Assembly: GCA_030248215.1 (NCBI GenBank)
Contig: JASANG010001477.1
Span: 37,571 to 101,570 of the forward strand
Direction of reading: 5' to 3'
DNA from: Enoplolaimus lenunculus
Lineage: Eukaryota; Nematoda; Enoplea; Enoplida; Thoracostomopsidae
DNA: 64,000 nt
Shown here: one piece after another, positions 22,146-33,816 of the stretch
Layout of the letters: the number at the start of each line of letters is the position of its first letter
Position numbering within the stretch: position 1 is the first letter of the stretch
The notes under the pieces: model-generated
Told to the model about the DNA's origin: nothing
Seen by the model: only the letters and a program-made list of their open reading frames with translations
Databases searched by the model: none
Translations under genes and position numbers: made by a program

Positions 22146-22859
22146 AGAAGAACGCATTACCGCAAAAATACCGGGCTTAGGGAGGAAATTAAACAGTCTG
22201 AGCAAAACATTCTTGAAACGCAATATATCGGAGGTGTTGACCGTAGAAAGAATAATGTTGCAGGCCGATTTAACTTTATTTGGTCAATCCAGCAACAACT
22301 GTATCAGCAAAACAAACTTTTTCAACTTTTTGAACGTTAAACATTTGAAGTCCAGGGCCGGAGCAGCAATCCCCCATACCTGCCATTTATGAGGCCCACC
22401 CCTAAAGGCGCCGACTCCCCACTCTAACCGGTTGAAACCAAAACCGCCGAAGTTTCAAATGTGTCTGGCTTCTCGCTCGCGAGGTCTTGACACTATCTGC
22501 CTTGCCGTGATATTTGTAATGGCTTTACACACTACATAGACCTTTAGATAACCACCAGGTTGCTTAATGTTAGCAAATGTTCTTGCTCGCTACACTCACT
22601 GGCCCACAATTTTACTTAAGATACTAAAACTCACCCGAACAACGGTAACAAAAACATTTGTAGAGTGAAGTAGTGCCATGTGCTGTCTACCCTGGTTTCA
22701 GCATATGAACATTATATTAGGTTTGACCTAAAATATGAGCTATCCAGGTACTTTATCAGAAAATGTCAAAACAATTTTCCCATTGCGCGCGAAGAGTGAT
22801 TCATTTTAAAGATGAGTTCACTTGCTAGATTCATCATTTTGCAACTTTTGTGTGAAATT
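22146..22859. other. No recognised feature
   Basis: No gene, element end or repeat recognised. Confidence 0.3.
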
Positions 22860-23030
22860 ATTTTTGAAAGGTTGTCCTCGCTGATATCAAACACCAGCGT
22901 GAGCTCAGATGGCGAACCTCAGATCAAACACCGCGGAATTCTAGTTCTAACTCTACGTTGGAGCCTCCGAAGTTTGTGGGGAACCCCACTCCTGTCTGCT
23001 CCGGCACTGTTGAGTTCCACATAGACACAA
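22860..23030. other. GC-richer island, unassigned
   Basis: A local rise in GC, open for about 45 codons on the minus strand (contains VPEQTGVGFPTNFGGSNVEL) before a stop, and also open on plus. No family recognised. It may be a repeat fragment or a lone exon. Confidence 0.2.
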
Positions 23031-23704
23031 AAGCGATTAAACCACATGCTGATAATGAGCATTTTTTTCTCGTATCGTTGATAATTTGCCAGTGAATGAC
23101 ATAAACGGTTTCATTTGGTGATGAAAAGCAAAAAAGCTTTTGCGTTACTAAAAAATTAAAATGAATACTTCATTTTACTGGAGCATCTTGTATGTCGTGT
23201 TTTTTCGCAAAACAATCGAAGAATGCTGAGGGATTGTGTGTTGTTTGGGTGGCGCACAGCGCAAATTACACAGTATTTCAATACTGGGGCTTATGGAGTA
23301 ACAAAACCTTGGGCAATTTCGGAGTTTGGGGAACTGTTTATTTATTCAAACAAAATTAGTTTCTTAATTCTTAAACCGGAGAAAGCCACTCTAACGGGAT
23401 TAGTTTTTGCAGAAATGTGATGTAATTCTAACGGGGTTAAAATAGTGTTCACGGTATCGGTGCTTGTTTACTTTCGCTCTGAAAATTAAACTGAACATCC
23501 ACGCTTGAGGTACGCAAACCGCATTGATGAAAATAAAAGTTTTCAGAATTTTAGCTTAAAGCAGAACAAGCGAATACCAATATGAAACTCTGTGTCTTAA
23601 GTTTTAAGATTTATGCTTAAACTTGGTCTTTGGTAGATGTTGGGCGACGAGTTATCGAGAGGAAAGTTATCGCAGATCCATTGCAAACAGAAATTTATGC
23701 ATCT
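23031..23704. other. No recognised feature
   Basis: AT-rich sequence. GGGCGACGAGTTATCGAGAGGAAAGTTATCG at 23641-23671 resembles an end piece of family L. Confidence 0.3.
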
Positions 23705-23905
23705 TTACTAGCGGATCTAGAGAGGGGCAGGGAGGGCGTATGCCACCTCCCGTCAAAAGTTTTCCTGTGGTAAAATGATAAGGTGCCTACCTTGCAATTC
23801 TCTCCTTCAGCAATTTTTTGCGATAAAACTTTACAATTTTCCCCTTAGAAAATTTTTTGGTGATAAAATGATAAGATGCCTACCTTACTATTTTTGCGTT
23901 TCATA
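23705..23905. mobile_element. Family K element, partial (K2)
   Basis: ACTAGCGGATCTAGAGAGGGG on the left, then two copies of GATAAAATGATAAGRTGCCTACCTT with TTCCCCTTAGAAAATTTTTT. These are shared with 33090-33386. The right terminal repeat was not found. Confidence 0.55.
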
Positions 23906-24695
23906 TACTTTAAATTCAACTCAACGGCGAATTAACAATCTAGTTTCTACACCAAATATTAACGTCTATTGTACAAGTACACTTGCAATTTCCGAAACAC
24001 TCCAAATCTGAAGCTAACAGAACTTTGTTTTAAATCTAACGAGCAGTGGACAGACCATCTGGCCTACCGGAAAAATACCCGGTAAATCGGTTGAAAGTTC
24101 GGCCACTCAAGCAAATCGGCTATCATGGTTTGCTTTCTAAATAGTCAGCGATAAGTTGGGCTATATCAAAATATCAGCGCCAAGTTTAAGCGCCAGGCCA
24201 GCCACGAGTCTAGCACAAACGAATACCGCGTACTTAAAACGTTTCAACAAAAACAAACACTGATCAAATTCTAAAAATTCGATAAATATCAAATTACCTC
24301 GTACAGGCTTAACCATTGTTAATATAAAACGTTAATTTAATATCAATATAGCAAAACTGACAGCTAAAATAGCTAAAAAGTCAAGAAAGCCTTAGTGTTG
24401 GGTTTATATCGATCAAAAATATTAAATCTCTCTGTCAATAGCGTGATCATGATTTTTAGCATTGCTTGGTGGCGTATTACAAAGGAATGTTGCGTTTAAA
24501 TTCGAGACTCAAACCAAAATGTCACAGGGATACAATTTATTACTGCAGGCATGTAACCGGCTCAGCATGTAAATAGAGCCAAAATTTTCAGAGATGCCCG
24601 GGGTGATTTACATGAGTTTTACATGCCGGGGCTTAAGCTTTTCTAGTACGGGGGGTCAAGATTTATATAAGGTTATGGGAAGAATGAGATTAAAA
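23906..24695. other. No recognised feature
   Basis: AT-rich sequence with no gene or element end identified. Confidence 0.35.
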
Positions 24696-24892
24696 GCCAG
24701 TATTCTCAAATGTGTGTAGCACCTATCGCCAGTTGCCGATAGGCCCTGTACGAAATTCAGCGCATTGTTTGCGTTTGAGTTGCCTTAATACTGCTGTACC
24801 AATTTTGAGATTTGCAATTGCAGCACTTCGTCAGTTTGAAAACGTATCGCGAACTGATGATAGACGCTATACGCATTTGAGAATATGGGCCA
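24696..24892. mobile_element. Family H MITE (H2)
   Basis: Complete copy: AGTATTCTCAAATGTGTGTAG at the left and CTATACGCATTTGAGAATAT at the right. Inner blocks are CACCTATCGCCAGTTG, TTTGAGATTTGCAATTGCAG and AACTGATGATAG. Confidence 0.8.
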
Positions 24893-25333
24893 AGGAAACA
24901 AAATGAATCGAAACTTGCTGAATGCATCGATGAAACACTCTGCACCAGATTTAAATATTTGTGTTCTCATCAAAAGGATGTTGTACGCTATCCGCGGGTA
25001 ATTTAGATTTTTGCTAATATATGATCTTTTGCAGTGTTCCTGGTCGCGAGACTTCTTATCTAAAACTGTCATTAAAACGGAAATACAATTTTAAAATGAA
25101 ATTAGCCATGTCTTAAGAGCTATTTTATTGTTTATTAACAAGGTTTATGATAGAAACGCCAATGCGATTCCATAGCAACTGACATCTTGGGAAACCTGAG
25201 CTGGCTATTCCACAAAAATCCTCGTCGCTAAACCTGGGTACTATGACAATGTACCATGTCGGTATTATGAGACACACATTTCATTGAAACATTACAGTTT
25301 AGACTGTATCCAGAAGTCACCGTGTTAGAGGCC
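24893..25333. other. No recognised feature
   Basis: AT-rich spacer between a family H and a family T element. Confidence 0.35.
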
Positions 25334-25604
25334 TTAACCATTTCTCACATAAATATTTTCTATTTCCCCTGACACCTACTTTTATGCTAGGATTCGAACT
25401 CAAGTGACTGGAGTGGGAGGTGTATACCATCACCACTCAGCTATAGGAGCTTGACGCTCGAGCCCGAGGAGGCTGTCACGTCTTGTGGTGATTTAGTACA
25501 ATGTATACGTGTTGCAATTGTTAAACACGGTGCGATATATATTATTTAACGTATATGCACTGCGCTGAGTTGCCTATAGGCAACTCAATGTGAGAAGGGG
25601 TTAT
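25334..25604 (-). mobile_element. Family T tRNA-like TTAA element (T2)
   Basis: TTAACCATTTCTCACAT on the left and ATGTGAGAAGGGGTTAT on the right, where the last target base has changed. On the minus strand it has a tRNA-like A box TATAGCTGAGTGGTGATGG and B box AGTTCGAATCC, spaced as in a tRNA. The perfect palindrome GAGTTGCCTATAGGCAACTC lies at the far end. Confidence 0.85.
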
Positions 25605-26463
25605 AGATAGTAAACGGAAAATTTTTCGCTTAAAATTATGTAAGGAGAATGCCGCATAATTTCATATAATCTGCAAGCAAATGCCATTTTGTTATCAGTA
25701 GAAGAGGCACACTATTTCCGGGAATCTAAGACCCATACCATTGCTGATAATCGTTTTTAAAAGCAACTAGTAATCCGTAGTTGCACACATGTGCAACTCT
25801 CTTAAAATACACCGTTATGGCATATGTTAGATGGATTTGTTTAAGCAAGTCTGTACTTATGCGCCATCCAGTTTATCTTGTACCCGCTGTGTGGAAATTT
25901 GCAACACCAATTTCCAACTATGATTTTTAAAAATCATAGTAGTTGGAATATGGGTTTTCGAAATTTTCCAATTTCCCACTTCCACAAAATGCAAAACCCC
26001 GAATGGTAAATTGGTAAATCAATTGAAATCAATTTCCTACTAGGGCATTTTAAAACAACGCAAATGGGAAAATGAGATATTTGTACAATTCAATTTCCTT
26101 TATCCATCAAAAATTTTATGTCAAAAGGGAAATTGAACTCAAAATTAATTTTAACCCATTTTGCGATATTTTCCCTATCAACGAAACGCATAAAAAACAT
26201 ACTTCGTTTCATAGAATAACAACAGAAAGAAAAAGTAAACAACAATATTCTATCTGCATAATTTTTCATTTTGAAGTATAGAAGCAAATTTGCATATGGA
26301 TATGTAAATCTGCTGGAACGCTGCCCAAAATACGTATGTGGGGCGCTCCAGCCTTAATATATAAATTATTATTATTTTTCAACATCAATCGTACCCCTAT
26401 TCCCAACGTATCTGTATAACTCGGTTTCAAAATTTACAAGTCACAGTATACGCTATGAACATC
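25605..26463. other. No recognised feature
   Basis: AT-rich sequence. ATGATTTTTAAAAATCAT at 25920-25937 is an 18-bp palindrome. Frames at 26072-26287 on both strands are AT-driven. Confidence 0.35.
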
Positions 26464-26630
26464 GGTATCATGACAACTCGTCGCCCGACAACTTGACAGA
26501 CAACTTGCAATCCCGAATTTCATCGGCTCGACAATGCGTCGCCCATCAGTATACTTCTACTTAGGTTTAAGCTTAGTATTAATACGCTTAGGGTTATGGT
26601 TAGATTGTCAATAGGCTTTAGGACATGTAA
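26464..26630. mobile_element. Family L MITE (L1)
   Basis: The left end GGTATCATGACAACTCGTCG with CCCGACAACTTG is followed by a degenerate TTAGG-type core (CTTAGGTTTAAGCTTAG and GCTTAGGGTTATGGTTAG). The right end is eroded. Confidence 0.6.
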
Positions 26631-26686
26631 TTCATAAAGATCGCCAATTTTCGGGCTCAGCACAGGTACTTAGCGGCGGGCCCGTA

Positions 26687-26840
26687 AACAAGGGAACGCC
26701 AGGGGGATTCAGCCCCCCTGGAAAAATTTTGGTCCCTAGAAACTTTTCAACCTTGCTTGTAAGTCATTGAAAACCCTTGTTTGCCCCTTCTGAAAATGTA
26801 ATAGCCCCACCCCAAGTAAGGTGAGCCGGCTACGGGCCTG
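26687..26840 (-). mobile_element. Family A MITE (A3)
   Basis: The ends CGGGCCCGTA and GGCTACGGGCCTG enclose the family block AACCTTGCTTGTAAGTCATTG. The flanks CTTAGCGG and CGTAACGA are only partly alike. Confidence 0.8.
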
Positions 26841-27877
26841 CGTAACGAGAGGAGAAGACAAAAGGGCCACTTCTCAATCCAAATACTTTGTGACAGGTAA
26901 CGATAATGTCGTATTAAAAATCGTTAATTATACGCCAATTCTGTTCCAAGAGCCAATTGTTTTAGCTGTTTATCTTTGCCTGGTTACCTCCAATCTAAAT
27001 TTCGTGGTATACCACCGCAGGTTTATAAGAGCCAATTATAATTTTATCAGTGAATAAACCCGTCGGTGAACGTTGGCTCAGTCGTTAAATATTAAAAATA
27101 TATAAGCAGTGTTTTTGCGTCCCACTGCCAAGTTTTAAAAATCACCGTAACAAGCAGCTCCTAGAAGGGTCTGGGAGACGGGGCGCACACGTAATAAATG
27201 AGAAACAGCTTGCAATGGCTAATCCATGTCTTATGTACCGTTCAACGCTTGAACGATTGCCAAATGTACTAAAATACAATTATTAAACTACAGTAACAGA
27301 TTTTCATGTCTAATATAAATTCTGAACATGGAATCAAACACCCGACGACTCAACCAATGTACTAAGCGTATGTACGTGTTTGGGTTACAAGTGTTTCTTT
27401 GTAAAAGCATACGCAAATGAATTCGCAAACGAACACAGGGAGATTGATCGAACTTAATTTGAATTCAACTGAATTAAACATTTCTCAATGACATTGGACT
27501 AAGTTAATTCCAATTTCGAAATGCACCCAAAATTAACAACTCGGATTCTTTTTGAAAAGCCGCTACGATTTAGTCTGGATCCATTAATGGTTAGGTATGT
27601 GAATAATTCTAGTACTCACATATTGAAAATTATACAACAAATGTAAAAGCGTTCATTTGTACCTTGCAGTCCAAGTACTCAATTATACTTGTAATATTTT
27701 TATTCTCGAGTCACTTGGTACCGAAGAACTGTACCATATTGTGCTATGAAGACTCAACGCAAACGATTACGTATCACTAAGGTTTAACGTGTTAGATTGC
27801 GTTAACCCGAATTATCATTTACAAGATCTAACTCCGAAATAGACCGCTGAGGAATCCGGTCCGCTATATTCATATTA
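26841..27877. other. No recognised feature
   Basis: AT-rich sequence. A plus-strand frame at 26821-27057 starts inside the neighbouring MITE and has no domain. Confidence 0.35.
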
Positions 27878-28202
27878 GCTGGGTTTCTAAAATCTTGCGA
27901 AATGTTTACTTATTTTAAGTATTAATTACTTTAGTCGCCGGCATTAGTAAACAATTTACTTTTCAAACAAAAACAGATATTAGCGCCAAATGTGAGTTAT
28001 ATAGTTTTGCTTTATATTAAAGATTTGCCGTGAGTCTCCGATTTTAATTAGACCAAGGTTTTAGTACGACCGAACTATTAATCTGTAATATATCAAATTT
28101 AGACAGCGACTTAAGTATTTGAAATATTAAAACGACAAAATGGTTAAATAATTACAGCACGTACTTAAGTACTAAAGCTGTAAGGGTTTCAGAAACCCAG
28201 CC
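27878..28202. mobile_element. Family V foldback element
   Basis: GCTGGGTTTCTAAAATC on the left pairs with GGGTTTCAGAAACCCAGC on the right. The interior has repeated ACTTAAGTA and TTTACTTATTTTAAGTA words. A right-end fragment recurs at 63383-63405. Confidence 0.6.
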
Positions 28203-28620
28203 ATTGTCTTCAAACTATAGAAGGGGAATATAAGTGCAAAAATGTACAGAATTTCAGACTTCATTGAATTCTGGTTGTAAATTGCAATGCCTGTCACCCC
28301 CTGGTGATAGATCCTGCAACACATTTGAGAATATGAGTGCGATGTTCAATTTCGGGTAATCACCACATGAAGCAGAAGTTTCAAAACAGAAATGACTCAA
28401 CTTTTTTTGAATCTTTAATATTTAAAAATTCTAGAGAACTTTGTTATTTAATATTCTCAAATCTGTGTAGGGCATATCACTCTGGTAGCTTTCGAAACAA
28501 TAACTGGGGAGATTCCAAATTGAGCACATTTTTCGTATTTGGTTTGTGCTACTTTTATTCCAATTTCATGTTTCGCAACTGCAGAAATTTGAAAACCTCT
28601 CGCTAACGAGGTGTGTACCG
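28203..28620. mobile_element. Family H fragments
   Basis: CTGGTGATAGATCCTGCAACACATTTGAGAATATG at about 28300-28335 and ATTCTCAAATCTGTGTAGGGCATATCACT at about 28453-28482 are terminal pieces of family H, rearranged relative to complete copies. Confidence 0.45.
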
Positions 28621-29259
28621 AGAGGGGGAACCGGGGGGAGGCGGCCCACCCTCCCAATCCGAATCGGTTTGTGTGTCATAATTGACAAAAAAATACGCAT
28701 AGCTTATCGCTCGCTTCGCGTTATTTTTCGAAAAATTTAACCTGCGGCGTTGTTCAAAGGAAAACTTCATAGCTAAATTTCCCAACCTAATCAGATCAAA
28801 ACAAATGATAATAAAAATTATACAAAGCTTCACAGTTACATAAGTTCTTGACCGGGAAAGGTTCCGGTTTGGTGATTTATACCAAGCTGCTCATGAATAA
28901 AGAAACATTTTGAAACTGTTACATTGGAATTTAATACTGAAACAACGTATAGCTACTCGCTAGCTTCGCTCGCGAAATCTTCGAAACTCCCCCTAAATCC
29001 TGGCAACAACCTTTCCCACACTCTGTTTTAACTCCAAGTCAAAAATATGCCCACAAAGACCCCAAATTGAAGTTTGAAGCTTTGCCACGAGTTTCAATGT
29101 AAAACTACATATGAATCAAGAATACGTCTAGCTTCAACCTCGATTTGCTCGCGAGGTTGCAGCAATTGAGAGGCTTGATGTCAAAAACCCAAAAGTGTCA
29201 TGGGATTTAATATATACCTACTTACAAAAAACAAACGTGACTTCTTTAGCTCGCATCAC
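28621..29259. other. Unassigned, repeat-like
   Basis: Contains GGGGGAGGCGGCCCACCCTCCC and several phrases of the GCTTCGCTCGCGA type that recur elsewhere in the window, suggesting eroded J/K-type elements. No ends defined. Confidence 0.3.
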
Positions 29260-29427
29260 TCAGGAGTTTCTGATGTTATGATGACCTCCTCCGATTATTC
29301 CACCTCAAAATTTAAATTTTTAAAAAATTCGAATTTTAAGGTCGTCCCAAATTCCTCCATTCGACTCAAAAATTTTTTTCGAAAAATTATACAAATCATA
29401 TACCATTTGGCGCAGGCTACGGAGCTA
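29260..29427 (+). mobile_element. Family S fragment (S3), interrupted by F2
   Basis: CTGATGTTATGATGACCTCCTCCGATTATTCC and TTTTTAAAAAATTCGAATTTTAAGG match the copy at 57100-57405. The fragment stops at the insertion point of the palindromic F2 element. Confidence 0.5.
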
Positions 29428-29636
29428 CACTGCAAAAAATGGCGAGTCAAAGTGATTCTCTCCGAAATAGGCTCTACGGGACTACACAAATGGAGTCAAA
29501 TCCGACACCGCCGGCGTCAAATTCCAATCATTGAGTCGCACGTTTGACTCGGGCGAAGTCAAATTTGACTCAGTTTGTGTAGTCCCGTAGAGCCTATTTC
29601 GGAGAGAGTCAATTTGACTCTCCATTTTTTGGAGTG
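29428..29636. mobile_element. Family F palindromic MITE (F2)
   Basis: Begins CACTGCAAAAAATGGCGAG, ends TTTTTTGGAGTG, with TA on both sides (29426-29427 and 29637-29638). The CTCTACGGGACTACACAAA and TTTGTGTAGTCCCGTAGAG arms are near-perfect complements. Confidence 0.88.
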
Positions 29637-29654
29637 TAAGACAAATATTGTTAA

Positions 29655-30010
29655 TGTTTCTCAATCAGACGTCTGGCTAACGAGTCAGTGATATGTAATT
29701 TGTCCAACTTATCGAAAAAAAAAATTTTGAGTCCCAAGTGGCTTAACTTGTGGCGTTGAAAATCGAATTTTTCAAAAATTCAGATTTGGGCTTGGAATGA
29801 TCAGGGGATGTCACCAGAAGATCAAATATGCAGAAAGTGTCAAAATGCAAGCGTTTTTGGGCAAACTCCGGCCAAGGGTGGGATAACCGATCACTCAGAC
29901 AACGAATAAATTTTTTCCATTTTTTCCATTTTTTCAGGTCAATATTATTCTGAAAAAAAGCAACCCTGGTTAAAAGTGTTTTAACTTGCCTCTCCAAAAA
30001 ATATCCGATG
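29655..30010 (-). mobile_element. Family S element (S1)
   Basis: ACGTCTGGCTAACGAGTCAGTGATAT, AACTTATCGAAAAA and CACTCAGACAACGAATAAATTTTTTCC are shared in inverse orientation with 57100-57405. Length and ends are defined only by this comparison. Confidence 0.55.
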
Positions 30011-30419
30011 ATGATATCTATATACACTTTTTCTCTTCATGGTAATAATTGCTATACGCGCTTGAAAATGTGGGTCTTGTTTCCACTTTTACTGCAAGTA
30101 AACGCTATCTATGAGTAATCTATTAATATTTTCCGAAATTACAACCCAGAAAACTGTACCAAATGACAATAACTCATTTTGACAAGAGTGTGTTTCTTTG
30201 TGAATTACTAAATGTTTTTGCCTAAGTTATGCCTTATTCTGTCTAAACTAGCGACAATGCTTGGGAAACGTACGAATTGCTGCTATGATGTTACGCTAAT
30301 TGAGTTTGTGGGTGTATGTAAGCTAAAGTACCGAGTCGTAGGGCGCCGTGACTTGCCGCTTAAGTGCTTTTTTCATTATCTTTTACGTTTTTAGAAACGA
30401 AACATTTTTGTTTCTACTC
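30011..30419. other. No recognised feature
   Basis: AT-rich sequence. A short plus-strand frame (30212-30394) is unassigned. Confidence 0.3.
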
Positions 30420-30680
30420 TCTAAAAACTTAAACTTAAATTATAGCTTAACTAAACTTGAATATTAGTTTAAGTAAAACTTAAATGGCTGGACGGACTAA
30501 CTAAACTAGAATTTAAGTTTTACTTAAACTAACATGTTTTTAAGTTTAACACGAGTTTAAGTAAACTTATATTTAGCTTAAGTAACGAGTGCAGCCCAGA
30601 AATTACGTGTATCTAACAGTTTGTTAAGTTTAGCTTAAACTGAAATTTGTAAGATTTTAAATGAGTCTAAGCGTAAACCT
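30420..30680. repeat. Degenerate TTAAGTAAACTTA repeat, foldback
   Basis: Many imperfect copies of AACTTAAACTTAAA, TAGTTTAAGTAAAACTTAAA and TTTAAGTAAACTTA occur in both orientations, so the region can fold on itself. Probably an eroded foldback element. Confidence 0.5.
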
Positions 30681-30913
30681 ACTTATTAGTTTAGTTAATC
30701 TAGAGAGTAAAGCTGCTATGTGGTATGCTAATTGCTATATAAACGAAAATTTAAATTCATTCATCTCATTAGTCAGTGCCGAGCGTAGAATGAAATATAT
30801 TCTGAGGTTCTTCGTTGAAAAATTTGAATCGCAAATTTTCAGCGCTACAGGTTTGGTGGCAGGCAACCTTTCAAAGCCTGTCAAACTCAAGATAATCCTA
30901 TAGCAGTCTACAC
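30681..30913. other. No recognised feature
   Basis: A plus-strand frame (30661-30903) is open here but shows no domain I recognise. Confidence 0.3.
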
Positions 30914-31278
30914 CAGGGTGCAAACGTATAGTAAAAATAACGGAAACGGAAAACGGATATTGAAGTATAAAAGTTTCAAAAAAGTTCTATTTTTCTGTTA
31001 ACCCAGTTGAGGAGTGCATATATTCACAGGTTTTTCGAAAATATTGAAGAAAAATGACGGATGCATCGAAATTTTTAAGACTTTGAACGGATTTCGTGAT
31101 TTTTATTTCATTTCAAACAATTATAGCATTAACTGTAAAGAGAAATTATGAGTTATATACGTAATTTATAATTAATTGTGAACGTAACAATAAAAGAATT
31201 TCTGTTATGTTTATGACGGAAACGGAAACGTACACCGATTTTTACCGGAAACGGAAGCGGAGATCCGGTTACACCCTG
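30914..31278 (+). mobile_element. Family Q element (Q2)
   Basis: The left CAGGGTGCAAACG pairs with the right CGGTTACACCCTG. Near both ends are runs of GGAAACGGAAACGG words. No matching target duplication is visible. CAGGGTG ends would fit a hAT-type element. Confidence 0.6.
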
Positions 31279-31291
31279 TTATCAAATTAGC

Positions 31292-31467
31292 GGCCAATGT
31301 ATAAAACACAGCCGTAGCCGTAGTGCAAGCATATTCCTAAACATAAGCGTAAGAATGAGCTTACATCTAAGCTTATGCCTAAGTTAGAGCAAAAAATAGT
31401 CTAAAGCTTAACCTACTTTATTGCAGTGCCGCAGAAAAACGTTCTGCTCCTGATCTTTACATGGGAC
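31292..31467 (+). mobile_element. Family C MITE variant (C5)
   Basis: GGCCAATGTATAAAACACAGCC on the left and CTGATCTTTACATGGGAC on the right enclose degenerate TAAGC hexamers (ATTCCTAAACATAAGCG). Confidence 0.65.
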
Positions 31468-32592
31468 AACTTAACAAACGCAAACGAAACGAGATCTCAA
31501 AATAAATTGTGCCGTAAAACAGTTTGGTTAACAGTTTTGGCATACTTTTTTAAGCATAACTGTTACCATTAAATATCAACGTTAAGCAATAACAATCGCA
31601 AAATTCGGCTGATAAAAACACAACCTTATTCTTGATATTGCCCTGTATCATAAAGTAGTAACCTGAATATAACCAGGTGCGCATACGAAGGGGAGATACG
31701 TGTGACTACGTTCCTTAAACATCTTACCAGAAAACCAAGAAGATTTTGTCAATTCTATACAATATCCTACAAAACACTAAAAGCCTCAACCAATCGTTTC
31801 GCTTGCTACCCCTGCTCGCATGCGAACGTTCACATGAGGTTTTTGTACCCTTGCGAAATGAAATACTGCCGGAGCCGCTGATCAGCAGCCAATTATATTA
31901 GCGATAAAGTTGCTCGAGAACGTAACTGCTGAATGAGAAGGTAAAGAGGTAACATTCAATTATGCGCCTTTAGGTCTTCAGGTCTTAAACAAAAGGGTGC
32001 ATAAAATAGTCGTTTCAGGATTATAATGTGGGTAGTGCGGTATTATAGCCAAAATTACCTAGCAACATTATGGTAAACAACATATAACAGTATTAATATA
32101 TGTTGTAGAAAGCACTTGAAGATGCTAAGTTAGTAGTACTATTGGCAAAAGTTTAGGTACATTTTCAAGTAATGCCTCAGAGTAAACATCGATAGCATTT
32201 GTGGTATTTTAGATGTATTTTCTTAAAAGAAGTGAATTTAAATTTTAAAATTTTACGAAATATATAAGTTTATTTTAGTTTTACATTTTCAAGTTATTTG
32301 TCATTAAAAATTGACACGGTTTTGTTTATAAATTGACAGTCAATATAGCGGCATTCAGGCGATGTGTCGTCATCGTAGTAAGGCACGGAGTCCAAGTATA
32401 CAATGGCTTCGACGATGGTTTTGAACAGATTTATATGAATTTACTTTTAGAAAAGGGAAATTTGATTTGTACAAACAATACATAAAATTGAAACTTTATA
32501 AAGGTTTTAGAACTTCAGTAAATCGAAAAAAACCCGGATCATCTGTAATGAAATTAAAACTGAATCGAGTATAAAATCTTGAGGAACTTAAA
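31468..32592. other. No recognised feature
   Basis: Over a kilobase without a gene or repeat end that I can identify. Confidence 0.35.
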
Positions 32593-32680
32593 ATAACTGT
32601 CCATAACCGAATACCAGGGGAGGTACCCTCTGGAAAAGCCAAATAAATATCAGTCCCCCCGGTTATTCGGGTCACTACAG
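32593..32680 (+). mobile_element. Family E MITE, right-end fragment (E3)
   Basis: ATAACCGAATACCAGGGGAGG and GGTTATTCGGGTCACTACAG match the last 90 bp of E2. TA follows at 32681-32682. Confidence 0.7.
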
Positions 32681-32682
32681 TA

Positions 32683-32770
32683 AGCGTTAACCTATTTTTT
32701 ACTTAGGCTTAGGCTTAAGCTTAGGAATATGTTATACTACTGTTACTTATGACCCTATTCTGTACATTGC
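32683..32770 (-). mobile_element. Family C fragment next to E3
   Basis: TTAGGCTTAGGCTTAAGCTTAGGAATATG followed by TATACTACTGTTACTTATGACCCTATTCTGTACATTG is the reverse complement of a family C left half. Its other half is missing where E3 lies. Confidence 0.55.
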
Positions 32771-33089
32771 CCTATTCCTCGAACAGTTTTTAGTAAACTA
32801 TGCAGAATATAATTGCTTTAGTACTACTCGGGTTCATTTGATAGGTTACTAAGTGGGCTCCAACTTATCTTGCAACATGACAGTATTATTCGGCGTACGA
32901 TAAGTTATCACTTTAGGCCAATTTTAGGCATTCAACGCTATTTATCTTTATTATATATGTATAACTCTGGAGTGATGTGGATCAGAACCGTAGCCAGGCA
33001 TTCATTGCGAGAGAGGAAAACGACGGCTAAAAGTTTTTTGCATTTTTGCGATCGAACGTAGCGAGCGAGAAAGTGTTTTGGTCTCTGCC
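32771..33089. other. No recognised feature
   Basis: AT-rich spacer. No gene recognised. Confidence 0.3.
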
Positions 33090-33386
33090 CACTAGCGGAT
33101 CCAGTGTGTGGTGGCGGGGTCGCGTGCGTCCCCCCGCCATAAATTTTTTGTGTTAAAATGGTAAGGTCCCTCCCTATTATACAATTTTTCCCCTCAGAAA
33201 ATATTTTTAAAACACAATTTTTCCTGCCGAATTTTATTGTGATCACATGGTAAGGTTCCTCTGTACCTTATAATTTTTCGCTCTCAGAAAATTTTTTGGT
33301 GATAAAATGGTAAAATTAACCTTACAATTTTTGCGTTTCATAGCAATCGCCAACCCGCCCCCCGTCAAAAATTGGTTGCGCCACTG
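33090..33386. mobile_element. Family K MITE (K1)
   Basis: CACTAGCGGATCCAGTG on the left and TTGGTTGCGCCACTG on the right, with three internal versions of AAAATGGTAAGGTCCCT plus CCCTCAGAAAATWTTTT. The flanks GTCTCTGC and GTCTTAGC agree at 6 of 8 bases, suggesting a hAT-type 8-bp duplication. Confidence 0.65.
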
Positions 33387-33816
33387 GTCTTAGCAGGTTA
33401 CACTCTCGCTGCCTTCGATTGCAAAAAACCGTTAAATCACCAAATGACGTCATATCTTTTACCAACATAAAATTCTGCAGGATACCGACCATTACGTTAA
33501 CCGTGCTAATTTAACATTAGCTTGTCGAATAAATAATTAGACGGCTTAAGCACACTGAACCCTTCCTACAATTATGGCCCTTACGGTAAGACAGTAGCCG
33601 TAGAATGGCACGGGGGCACGCATGCTTGGTAATCGTTAGTTATACCGCTATTAGTCACCATGTTGTTCCTATGCCACCGACTCGAAGCGGGTGTGTAAAG
33701 CTACAATTTCAGTCTGAAGAAAGATAAATTATAGCTGTAAAACTAAATTCTAATTATCTTCTGACCATTAAGTTTACGAAACTGAATTGGCTACCGCTTT
33801 TAAAACAGTTCGTGAT
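33387..33816. other. No recognised feature
   Basis: No gene or repeat recognised. Confidence 0.3.

Noticed and set aside
25390-25460. Genuine tRNA gene
   Set aside because: The A and B boxes are present but the acceptor stem does not pair convincingly, and the segment is embedded in a repeated TTAA-bounded element with at least five copies in the window.
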